In this document: positions 1-6,214 of the stretch, piece after piece
Position numbering within the stretch: the stretch's first letter is position 1
Layout of the letters: each line of letters starts with the position of its first letter
Origin: Hyphomicrobiaceae bacterium
Lineage (GTDB): Bacteria; Pseudomonadota; Alphaproteobacteria; Rhizobiales; Hyphomicrobiaceae
Assembly (NCBI GenBank): GCA_013214245.1
Contig: JABSQE010000123.1
Location: 1 to 7,530, forward strand
Direction: 5' to 3'
Length of the DNA: 7,530 nucleotides
Position numbers and translations under genes: made by a program
The notes under the pieces: model-generated
Databases searched by the model: none
Told to the model about the DNA's origin: nothing
Seen by the model: the letters and a program-made list of their open reading frames with translations, nothing else

Positions 1-1373
1 CGTCCGATTTTAAAAGAAATGTCAACGGCTGTAGTGTTTAGAGATCGACGTAAAGCATCAATCATTGATATCTTTGCACCAGTGCCATAACCGCCATTGT
101 AATTACGCGGTCGCCAACGCCCGCATAATGAGCTAGTATCTTTCAGTATACTCCGAGTAGTATAACCATTTTCTAGGGCAGCTGCGTAAACGTAGACCTT
201 GAATGAAGATCCTGGCTGACGTTTTGCTTTTGTTGCCCGGTTAAACTGGCTTTCGCCATAATCTAATCCCCCTACCATAGCCCTAACCGCGCCATCAATA
301 TCCGTTGAAACAAGAGCGCCGGTGATTTTTGATTGGCGCAAAAAAGCTCTATTGTTCTTCTTGTTTGACCTTAACTTGGAATGTAGTACATCTTCGGCTA
401 ATTTTTGTAAACGCATATCAACAGTAGTACGAGCTGTCAAAACAAAGTCATCTGCATTAGCTATTTTACTTTGAATTTCTTCATATGCAAAGTCCAAGAA
501 CCAGTCTGGTCTTCGAATGTCACGTCTTTCGATAGGCTTGGCAGGGTTTAACCGCGCGTGATAAACCTCATCTTGAGTATAATAATTAGCTTCTACAAGA
601 TTCGATAACACCTCATTTGCACGTAACCTTGATTGTATGAGATTAATATGAGGGGCATATCTTGTTGGCGCTTTGAACAAGCCTGCTATCATGGCTGCTT
701 CAGCCATAGAAACATGGCGTATGGATTTTCCGAAGTAAAACTGGGCGGCGGCTTCAACTCCGAATGCGCCACCCCCTAAATAAGAGCGATCTAGATAAAG
801 TTTTAGGATCTGATCCTTGCTTAGGCGTGCCTCTAGCCACAAGGATAGATAAACTTCTTTTATCTTTCTGGTGATTGAACGCTCTGGTGATAAAAACAGA
901 TTTTTTGCAAGTTGCTGAGTGATAGTTGAACCACCCTGGACGAAATCATTAGCGCGAATATTTTCAATTAAGGCACGAAATGTACCTATGAAATCAACTC
1001 CTATGTGTTCAAAAAAACGTCGATCTTCAGTCGCTAAAAGCGCTTTAATCATATGGTCAGGTATTTCATTCAAAGGGACCGCATTGTTAAGATTAATACC
1101 ACGTTTCCCTATCACATCACCATTCTTATCCTGGAAAGTCACTGAGAATTGATCCATGGCTAACCAATTTTTGTAGTCAATGCCTTTGAAGGCTGGCAAC
1201 GCTAGTACATAAACTACAATTACAACGCCAGTTAAAATTGATAGTCCTTCCGAAGCGAGCTCATTAACGATGCGCTTCCAACTTGTAAGGTGCAGACACT
1301 CGAAAAGATTTGAAATCTTACTGTGTTGACGCAGAATCATTCGCCAAACAGCCGATATAATATTTTCTAACAA
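1..1373 (-). CDS. Class A penicillin-binding protein (PBP1A family, transglycosylase/transpeptidase), 3' end cut by window
   Basis: Bifunctional peptidoglycan synthase anchored in the inner membrane; it polymerises lipid II glycan strands and cross-links stem peptides in the periplasm. 457 uninterrupted codons are visible. The order is a cytoplasmic N-terminus, one membrane helix at about residues 44-60, a GT51 transglycosylase domain with EDRRFFEH (116-123, catalytic E116), GGSTITQQ (147-154), RKIKE (169-173) and LYLDRSYLGGGAFG (192-205), then a transpeptidase domain with the nucleophile motif SSFK (389-392) and SLN (444-446, the SxN motif). The KTG motif would lie beyond the window. I chose the TTG at 1373 because GAGG (1385-1382) sits 8 nt upstream; a GTG at 1382 and an ATG at 1340 are alternatives with poorer spacing. 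The wording of the transglycosylase motifs is typical of Hyphomicrobiales PBP1A-family proteins (from memory). No frameshift or stop occurs, and all key residues visible are present, so it is probably functional. Confidence 0.96.
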   Translation of the reverse strand, partial: MLENIISAVWRMILRQHSKISNLFECLHLTSWKRIVNELASEGLSILTGVVIVVYVLALPAFKGIDYKNWLAMDQFSVTFQDKNGDVIGKRGINLNNAVPLNEIPDHMIKALLATEDRRFFEHIGVDFIGTFRALIENIRANDFVQGGSTITQQLAKNLFLSPERSITRKIKEVYLSLWLEARLSKDQILKLYLDRSYLGGGAFGVEAAAQFYFGKSIRHVSMAEAAMIAGLFKAPTRYAPHINLIQSRLRANEVLSNLVEANYYTQDEVYHARLNPAKPIERRDIRRPDWFLDFAYEEIQSKIANADDFVLTARTTVDMRLQKLAEDVLHSKLRSNKKNNRAFLRQSKITGALVSTDIDGAVRAMVGGLDYGESQFNRATKAKRQPGSSFKVYVYAAALENGYTTRSILKDTSSLCGRWRPRNYNGGYGTGAKISMIDALRRSLNTTAVDISFKIG

Positions 1374-1379
1374 AATGTG

Positions 1380-1385
1380 CACCTC
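1380..1385 (-). promoter_or_regulatory. Ribosome binding site deciding a TTG start
   Basis: On the minus strand GAGGTG occurs here, leaving 8 nt between GAGG and the TTG at 1373. The same bases contain the in-frame GTG at 1382, which is too close to the GAGG to be served by it. The first ATG in the frame (1340) has no purine-rich stretch before it. This is why the TTG is preferred. Confidence 0.6.
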
Positions 1386-1450
1386 AAGCAAAACCGGTCA
1401 ATTCGTGACTGTCAACTTGTTTGCAAAACAGATAGTTCACTTATATCGCC

Positions 1451-1480
1451 TAAGATCCGTTAAGATCCGTGTAAAGATCA
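1451..1480. repeat. Phased AAGATC repeats upstream of the PBP gene
   Basis: The 10-mer TAAGATCCGT is repeated twice in tandem (1451-1460, 1461-1470), followed by GTAAAGATCA (1471-1480). The core AAGATC therefore occurs at 1452, 1462 and 1474, spaced 10 and 12 bp, about one helical turn. The block lies 78-107 bp upstream of the PBP start and next to a TATAAG hexamer on the minus strand (1445-1440) that could be a -10 element, with no good -35. Such spacing suits an activator or repressor binding site. That role is inference. Confidence 0.45.
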
Positions 1481-1606
1481 AACTGAGTTTCGGTTTGCGA
1501 TCTAGCAATCTTCAAACAGCGCTCAGTCCGCGAGATGTGTATTTTTAAGTACAACTTGTGCCTTTGAGCGCATAAAAATAAACCTATAACATTAATGCTT
1601 TAATTA

Positions 1607-1631
1607 TCCGTGTAAATGCCGTAAAGATCAA
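1607..1631. repeat. Second copy of the ATCCGTGTAA / GTAAAGATCAA words
   Basis: ATCCGTGTAA at 1607-1616 repeats 1465-1474, and GTAAAGATCAA at 1621-1631 repeats 1471-1481. In the first copy the two words overlap; here 4 extra bases separate them. The second copy shows the words recur rather than arising from one slippage event. Function unknown. Confidence 0.4.
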
Positions 1632-1849
1632 TCTAAAAAGTAGGTTATAATTAAGCATACTAATTTTTAGATTATTACTCAGGATGACCTTTCGTCTTCA
1701 TTATTTTATCACAATAAGAAAGCTGTTTGAATGTTAGAGGCTATTGTTGCACATCTCAAACTATAATACATATTACAAGTTACGGATGCAATTCTTCTTA
1801 ATCCTTGTATGTATGCTCTGCATTTTGCGGTATCAGCTGGGTGTAGTGC

Positions 1850-1884
1850 CTTATTGGTTGATAAGGCTCTTATCAACCAATAAG
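1850..1884. repeat. Perfect 16-bp inverted repeat with 3-base loop
   Basis: CTTATTGGTTGATAAG (1850-1865), loop GCT, then its exact reverse complement (1869-1884). No T-tract follows on either strand, so it is not a standard intrinsic terminator. A second small stem, TAAGAT-aaca-ATCTTA (1881-1896), shares bases with the right arm, so the two hairpins could not form together. No gene is recognised within 240 bases on either side. Confidence 0.85.
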
Positions 1885-2011
1885 ATAACAATCTTACAAT
1901 AAAGATCGCATGGTATTAACATTTCACTATGACTCGACAGAAATTTATTGAATGTGGACCTAAAAACACCACAACTAAGTATCGCAGAACTTATTTATAT
2001 AGTAGTTAATA

Positions 2012-2029
2012 AAGACGTTTAACCGTCTT
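2012..2029 (-). terminator. Weak possible terminator downstream of the 200-codon gene
   Basis: AAGACG (2012-2017) pairs with CGTCTT (2024-2029) across a 6-base loop. On the minus strand it lies about 94 nt after the stop codon of the gene ending at 2123 and is followed by TTATTAA rather than a clean T-tract. The stem is only 6 bp, so this is a guess. Confidence 0.2.
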
Positions 2030-2122
2030 GGTTTAATCTTAATAAAACCTTAAGCAACCCGCTTTAATTTCCTACTTGCAAAGTAAGTAAATAATTTTGC
2101 ATTGACTGCGGCACAAGAATGT

Positions 2123-2725
2123 TCAATGAAGCGTTCCACTAACGATTACTGTTTTTCGGTCACAATTAGGCATTGTAATTAGTGTTTGCGACACTAACTC
2201 ACCACACTTGTTCGTGTCAGCATAGATCATTGGAATGGACATCAGCCAAAATCGCTCGAAGGACGTTTTAGCACGGCTAGTTGTTTCTTCACAATTTTCT
2301 GCATAACATTCAATAGAATCACATTTGCCTGGGTCACGGCGCATGCAATCTCCAATCCAGCAGGTTGCGTTAGATATTACCAACTGTTCATGTGCCTCGA
2401 GCAACCGAGAATTTTTTGCATAGTGAATCGATACCTGTCGTAGGCCTTTAAAAAATTGCACATTATTTGTTTCTACACTGCTAGCGAATATTATTCTAAC
2501 ACTATACTTTGACAAATTTCTTGTTTGCGCAACGTGCATGAGAGCACTTACTACAGGGCTTTTGGAAGATAAAGCGATAAGTTGAAGCTCATGTGAACAA
2601 TTCATCTGATCTCGGTCATCCAACAAGTCTAGTTGTTTTAGTATAAAATCTATTAATTGATCTTGTTTTGATTTACGCTTTACAACCTGCATATGTGGTG
2701 GAGACTTAGTCCTCATTGACAACAT
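2123..2725 (-). CDS. Hypothetical protein, 200 codons, intact frame
   Basis: An uninterrupted frame among decayed neighbours, which favours a real and retained gene. No family recognised with certainty. The protein is mixed alpha/beta in character, without signal peptide or membrane helix. The middle looks conserved: RLLEAHEQLV (107-116), a W-I-G-D stretch (123-126), CMRRDP (127-132), and FERFW (156-160). Several cysteines cluster in the second half (122, 127, 135, 140, 145), not in a clear metal-binding spacing. The block around HEQL...MRRDP reminds me of uncharacterised Hyphomicrobiales proteins, but I cannot name the family. Start: ATG at 2725 lies only 2 nt after AAGGGA; TTG at 2722 or ATG at 2716 have better spacing to that site. 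The Lys-rich N-terminus and the tail after about 165 look less constrained. It is separated from the PBP gene by 740 bases, so no operon is implied. Confidence 0.55.
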   Translation of the reverse strand: MLSMRTKSPPHMQVVKRKSKQDQLIDFILKQLDLLDDRDQMNCSHELQLIALSSKSPVVSALMHVAQTRNLSKYSVRIIFASSVETNNVQFFKGLRQVSIHYAKNSRLLEAHEQLVISNATCWIGDCMRRDPGKCDSIECYAENCEETTSRAKTSFERFWLMSIPMIYADTNKCGELVSQTLITMPNCDRKTVIVSGTLH

Positions 2726-3371
2726 GTCCCTTATTTTGTTTTATGCAGACAAGCGAATGCCATGCACGTTAATTGAATTAGAATTTATTCAATTAAACAT
2801 GGAGTCAGTTAATTAATGATTTAAAGTTATTATTTTTATTTAAATGTCGTTGTTTACTGCTTGTGGTTGCTCAGCTTAAGATCATGTTTACTTTTGAGCT
2901 TATCGCAGACGTTGTGATGCAACTAAACATTATAAGTACGATTTAATTCCGTCTTGTTATGCGAGTAATATTTTGAAATTAGTGATATTTATAAAGATCT
3001 ATTCACGGTTTCACACGGGTAAGTATGTCAAAGTAAGAAAAAGGCGCCATTAACTTTATGTTCTGGACAGATCGTAGGCTGTAACATATCAATTTGGCCC
3101 TTCCTGGGTGACCAAAATGTTAAACTTTAATTTTAAGTTATTACGCCGGTAATGACGATGTCGGGCGCTGGCTTAAAACAGTTGCTACAGTGGTAAATCG
3201 TTTTCTTGCTCTTCTTTTTAAGAGATGTGCAAGACTACAACTGAAATGCTTCGTACTAGACATTTTCGGAGTGCAGTTATAACTAGACAAGTTAAGATTT
3301 TTACTGATAATCTGTAATAATTAAAGAACAGGCTACTTAATTTACATACAAATTAACTGGCTTTTATATCT
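2726..3371. other. 650-base stretch without a recognisable gene
   Basis: AT-rich DNA between the minus-strand 200-codon gene and the plus-strand transporter relic. It holds the inverted repeat at 2769-2796 and an ACTAGACA direct repeat (3255-3262, 3282-3289). A stop-free plus-strand stretch of about 53 codons (about 3124-3282) carries no start at its head and no motif I know. In many Hyphomicrobiales genomes metC precedes aapJ (from memory); I looked for its C-terminal motifs here and did not find them. Confidence 0.55.
2769..2796. promoter_or_regulatory. 10-bp perfect inverted repeat upstream of the 200-codon gene
   Basis: TTAATTGAAT (2769-2778), 8-base spacer, ATTCAATTAA (2787-2796). It lies 43 bp upstream of the minus-strand start at 2725, a usual place for an operator. 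The inner part, TTAGAA followed by TTCAA, loosely resembles AT-rich palindromes bound by iron-responsive Fur-superfamily regulators in alphaproteobacteria, but the match is incomplete. It could also be chance in AT-rich DNA; 10 perfect pairs make that less likely. Confidence 0.4.
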
Positions 3372-3378
3372 GAGGGAG
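3372..3378 (+). promoter_or_regulatory. Relic ribosome binding site of aapJ, start codon lost
   Basis: GAGGGAG stands 4 nt before ATA (3383-3385), at the distance where an ATG would be expected. From that ATA the frame reads on without a stop through a lysine-containing lead and a hydrophobic segment typical of a signal peptide, then the aapJ reading changes frame. The simplest reading is an ATG to ATA mutation. Later GTG (3416) and TTG (3436) codons lack a ribosome binding site. Confidence 0.5.
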
Positions 3379-3382
3379 AATT

Positions 3383-4463
3383 ATAGCTTTAATTAACCTC
3401 AAGCCATCGTATATCGTGGAAAAATATTTTGTGGGTTGGATATTGTTGAGATTCCACTTTATAGCTTTTTTACTATCATTACTAGCTTTACAGCCTCTGT
3501 TCAGGCTATTGACATTAATATTAGTGTGTTACGACACATACAGAATTGTGGTTTTTTGGTTTGCGGAACTGGAGATGAAGAATCTGGTTTTGCAACAAAA
3601 ACTAATACTGGCTGGAGTGGAATTTACATCGACTTATGTCGTGCCTTAGCTACAGCTACGCTTCATGATAGTCAAGCTATACGCTTTAGACCATTAACCA
3701 GCACCAAACGTTTTGCGGCTGTTGCGCAAGGTGAGGTAGATGTCTTAGCCCGGAGTACAGCTCTTGCGTTCTCGAGCGATAATACAAGTAACACCTTGTC
3801 TGTTACGCCATTTTTGAAGGTATGGGATTTCTCATTCGAAAATCATATAAGGTTATTAGTGCGTTAGAGTTTTCAGGTGCTAACATTTGCGTTGTAACCG
3901 GCTCGATCGCACATGTCAGTCTGAAACAGTTTTTTGCACCTCGTGGCATGGACATCGCTATAAAAGGTTCTGATACGTGGTCGGGGGTCATATCACAGTT
4001 CACTTCAGAAGAGTGTATAGTGATAGCTGCTGATAACGCACGATTAGCATTAGAGCGTAAAAAGTTTGACAGGCCCGAGCAATTAGCATTACTTGCTGAA
4101 ATAGCATCGATCGAAATGTTTGGTCCGGTTGTATCCAGTGATGATAGGCGGTGGTTTAAAATTGTCCGTTGAGTGATACATGCACTGATCAAGGCTGAAG
4201 AATTGAATATAACTCGGCTTAGTGTACATAGCATTATGGAACATGGATCTACATCATAACAAAATTTCCTACACACTATCTCCTTAAACTCACATTCTCT
4301 CGGGTTGCAGCCTGAGTGGTTTCATAACACTTTGAGTAGTGTAGGTAATTACGGGGAAATCTATGAAAGAAACCTTGGTACAACCTCGGAGCGAAATGTC
4401 CCCCGAAAACTAAATGTATTGTTTAAAGATGGCGGGTTAGTTCTAGCACCAGCGTTCCGTTAG
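3383..4463 (+). pseudogene. aapJ: General L-amino acid ABC transporter, periplasmic binding protein (broken)
   Basis: Relic of the solute-binding protein of the Aap/Bzt transporter, which captures polar and other L-amino acids in the periplasm. It spans about 360 codons, near full length (family about 340). Recognisable pieces in order: a hydrophobic leader in the frame of 3383; after a frame change near 3475-3490, SVLRHIQNCGFLVCG, GWSGIYIDLCRA, RFRPLTSTKRFAAV and GEVDVLARSTA in the frame of 3436; a second frameshift near 3810-3822; then MGFLIRKS, ANICVVTGS, IEMFGPVVSSDDRRWFKIVR, HALIKAEELNIT, VGNYGEIYERNLG and KDGGLVLAPAFR with stop at 4461. Within the last frame, TGA at 4170 stands where the family has Trp, and TAA at 4257 interrupts again. 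The start appears lost (ATA). With two frameshifts and two stops it cannot make a working protein. The next genes of the operon follow as relics. Confidence 0.93.
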
Positions 4464-4498
4464 ACTGCAAATACCAACATACACGTTACATATTGGCT

Positions 4499-4701
4499 AT
4501 GGGGAAAAAATTAGTACTGAGGGTGTTTTTCATCAAGTTTTCTTATTAGTGTGTATACACGGCATAACGAGTTGCAAGCACGATAAAAAGAAAAAGAACA
4601 TTCTAGCTACTTTTAAATATCATATTCGTAGCCTTTATATAAGAGAATTTATTAATGCTAAGATTAGGTTAAGACTTGCCATAAAAGATTATCAGTTTTA
4701 A
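4499..4701 (+). pseudogene. aapQ: Relic of aapQ N-terminus (amino acid ABC permease)
   Basis: Begins 35 bases after the aapJ stop. An ATG at 4499 reads M-G-K-K-L-V-L-R; a frame change near 4520 continues as GVFHQVFLLV, which resembles the conserved RGIFYQV start of AapQ. Further on, HDKKKKNI and F-x-Y-x-x-RS follow the family pattern (HN..xxQNIASGF.F...RSAGF). The frame ends at TAA 4699. The remaining permease, several membrane helices and the inner-membrane EAA loop, is missing. Position in the operon supports the call more than the identity does. Confidence 0.4.
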
Positions 4702-4730
4702 TCTAAAGAATGAGAGCAACATAATTGTGT

Positions 4731-4808
4731 CAAATGTTTAGTTGTGACTGTTTCATGTCTCAGTATAACAGGATTTTAAACAATATTTTTGCAGCGAAAT
4801 TATTTTGA
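4731..4808 (+). pseudogene. aapM: Relic of aapM C-terminus (amino acid ABC permease)
   Basis: The frame at 4737-4790 reads F-S-C-D-CFMSQYNRILNNIF, close to the end of AapM, where the family has CFGMSRYS followed by a short basic tail. One Gly codon is missing and the usual TGHKR ending is not seen; TGA follows at 4806. Only about 25 codons of a gene of roughly 380 remain. Lying right after the aapQ start and just before the ATPase relic, it implies a deletion that joined the front of aapQ to the end of aapM. Confidence 0.45.
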
Positions 4809-4814
4809 TTTGCT

Positions 4815-5210
4815 GGTGCTTGTACTATAATTTGAGAAGTCATACATATGACGAATTTCTATGAAAATTTGGTTTACGACACCAATACTTATGTGCCCTA
4901 ACAAGAAGACCTTACTGGTTCTATTGATAAGTATGATTTACAACTTGTAATAATAAAGTATACCTAAATGTTTATCCTCTTGATTCCTAAGCTAATCTAA
5001 AATAAGTGAATATGCGATGCAATATCTGTTATATCTAGTAAAAGACTCGGTTTAAATCTGAACATATATTTTAAAATACTACCACCATAAAGTGTGAACA
5101 GGTGGTTAATTAGGTTAGTATTAGGGTACGCGCTGAATAGTCCAAAGTCAAAAAGCTATCAAAGGGTGCCCATTGCTCCTTTAGCTGTTGCTTCCTCTGT
5201 TATTGAATAG
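4815..5210 (+). pseudogene. aapP: Relic of aapP (amino acid ABC transporter ATPase)
   Basis: Eroded ATP-binding subunit that would have driven the Aap transporter. In the frame of 4848: E-V-I-H-MTNFYEN (4836-4868) matches the family start EIV.M.KWYG.FHVL; D-T-N-T-Y-V follows, TAA at 4899, then TGSIDKYDLQ (4914-4943), a Walker A remnant. In the frame of 5101: KYYHHKV, TGA, TGG (5074-5106) matches KYPxQLSGG with TCA to TGA. After a one-base shift, RLVLGYALNSPK (5112-5147) matches RVAIARAL..NPK, then PIAPLA (5169-5186) matches the PTSALD that follows Walker B. TAG ends the frame at 5208. Walker A to signature is about 57 codons against about 105 in the family, so an internal deletion is likely. 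Each match is weak alone; the correct order of five motifs and the operon position carry the call. Confidence 0.55.
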
Positions 5211-5269
5211 ATTAGTGCACGCAGTTTCGTAACTTTATACAAGTATATAGTTAATTGTTATTAACAAAA

Positions 5270-5803
5270 TAATAGTTTCAATCTGTCTTCTTTGCTTAGT
5301 GCTTGTTGAGGTTCTATCTTTTATGTTGGTGCTGGACAATATAAAGTTATGGAACTCATCGCCTATAAAATTTCTAGTGACTGTTATAGTTCAGGCCATG
5401 AGAAATGATTTATACGTCTAGATTGCTTTGTGACTGATTTCAGTGCTCAACTTGGTCCTCAGTGTGGACAATGGGTTTTCTATGCTCTTTTGCGTATTAG
5501 AACACTACTTCAGCGCTTCCAATGTTGGTCATGGCAGCTTAGTCTTATGGGTTATTCAGATATATCCGGCGCTAAAAAGGGGCTGCTTATGATGGTTGAA
5601 GTCCTATAGGCCGGCTACTCTAATTATGCTATATCTGTTTCAGACCAGTTTTGTAAATTTGAGATTTAACATGATATTTCATCAGAGGTCCTCATTATAG
5701 GCAAACTGCTTTGTCAGGTGGGAAAAGAGATATGTTTATGAACTGCCATAGCTCTGGCTCTATATCAGGCACATCGGTTGCAGCTGGTTTGAGTTATAAA
5801 TAA
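5270..5803 (+). pseudogene. Relic of an outer-membrane beta-barrel protein (Omp25/Omp31-like)
   Basis: Pieces in family order: TGA then GSIFYVGAGQY (5307-5342), like the mature start WTGFYVGAG, with Trp turned to TGA; DFSAQLGPQCGQWVF (5433-5477), like the strand GG.LGYNWQ.G.WVFG; after frame changes, NCFVRWEKRYVYE (5704-5742), like the late strand NW.VRAEYRYVDFG; and SSGSISGTSVAAGLSYK (5750-5800) with a double TAA, like the last strand ending GVSYKF. Stops at 5307, 5406 and 5607 in the first frame and at least two frameshifts break it. The total length of about 530 bases is slightly short of the family (about 200-260 residues). Such proteins are abundant surface antigens and porin-like proteins in Hyphomicrobiales. 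The N-terminal signal peptide is not clearly readable. Confidence 0.5.
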
Positions 5804-5857
5804 TAAGGAAACATTTATGTTCAACATTCCAGCTTGCTGAAAAAATGTTTTTTTGAA

Positions 5858-5873
5858 TGAGGTTGTAAAAATG
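5858..5873 (+). promoter_or_regulatory. Relic ribosome binding site and ATG of the regulator pseudogene
   Basis: TGAGG (5858-5862) lies 8 nt before ATG 5871. A stop (TAA) follows after two codons, but the regulator motifs begin about 13 codons later in another frame, near the distance expected for this family's N-terminal lead. Confidence 0.35.
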
Positions 5874-6214
5874 TCTTAAATTGGTATTTTTTGGGAAACT
5901 CTAGCAGGGTGCCAATAAAGATTGGCGAATGGATTCGATTAACTCTTGGAGAGAATGTATGCAACTTTTAGGATCTTAAGGTTTACAAGAGATATCAGCA
6001 AATGTTCGAATCAAACAATCTAATCTTCGGTTGTTCTGTATGGGGTGTGGGTTAGGTGCAATTTAATTGGATAGAACCTTTTAAAGGTCTTACTATAATA
6101 AGCCTGACTTCATAGAAAAGACTGCAGCACAGGGAGCTAAATTTATTAGAGCGTTTCCCTAATATAGCTACAGATTCAAGCATTCGGATGTTATACTTGT
6201 TGGCAAGTTTGTTC
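5871..6214 (+). pseudogene. Relic of an XRE/Cro-type helix-turn-helix regulator
   Basis: Resembles the roughly 140-residue XRE regulators widespread in Hyphomicrobiales. The frame of 5909 reads V-P-I-K-IGEWIRL (5909-5941; family NPIDIHVGSRIRLRR), a TAG at the end of the first helix region, then LKVYKRYQQMFE with GCS downstream (family LGITFQQVQKYEKGTNR.GASRL), TAG again, then VQFNWIE (family VPVQFFFE). A frame change leads to DFIEKTAAQGAKFIRAFP (6106-6159; family DFLSSSEGL.LNRAF) with stop at 6160, and a last frame gives SSIRMLYLLASL (6176-6211; family VRRRIVDLVKALA). Three or four codons seem deleted after IRL. The order and spacing of five segments over about 115 codons support the call; the identity in each is low. 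In relatives this gene lies between lnt and metK (from memory), neither of which is seen here. Confidence 0.5.

Larger units (their letters stand above)
1383..2122. other. 740-base stretch without a recognisable gene
   Basis: AT-rich sequence between two minus-strand genes. I saw no coding relic that I could name. A 60-codon minus-strand frame at 1709-1891 runs through the perfect hairpin at 1850-1884 and has no recognisable motif, so I do not count it as a gene. The stretch holds the AAGATC repeats at 1451-1480 and 1621-1631, the hairpin at 1850-1884 and a small stem at 2012-2029. It may be the remains of one or more deleted genes plus the PBP control region. Confidence 0.6.

Noticed and set aside
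919..1152. 77-codon plus-strand open frame
   Set aside because: Antisense shadow of the transglycosylase domain of the PBP gene.
1709..1891. 60-codon minus-strand open frame
   Set aside because: It runs through the perfect hairpin, has no ribosome binding site or motif, and is short enough to be chance.
2039..2053. TTAA-N7-TTAA, matching the CtrA consensus
   Set aside because: Expected by chance in AT-rich DNA, and it lies after the end of a gene rather than before a start.
3255..3289. Direct repeat ACTAGACA (3255-3262 and 3282-3289)
   Set aside because: Eight bases, imperfect context and no gene attached; too weak to interpret as a site.
3803..4276. 157-codon minus-strand open frame
   Set aside because: It lies antisense to the well-recognised aapJ relic and has no motif of its own.
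4170..5309. Reassignment of TGA to Trp, suggested by TGA at expected Trp sites in the aapJ and omp relics
   Set aside because: The intact PBP gene uses TGG at all six visible Trp codons and the polymerase fragment also uses TGG. The relics also carry TAA, TAG and frameshifts, which reassignment cannot explain.
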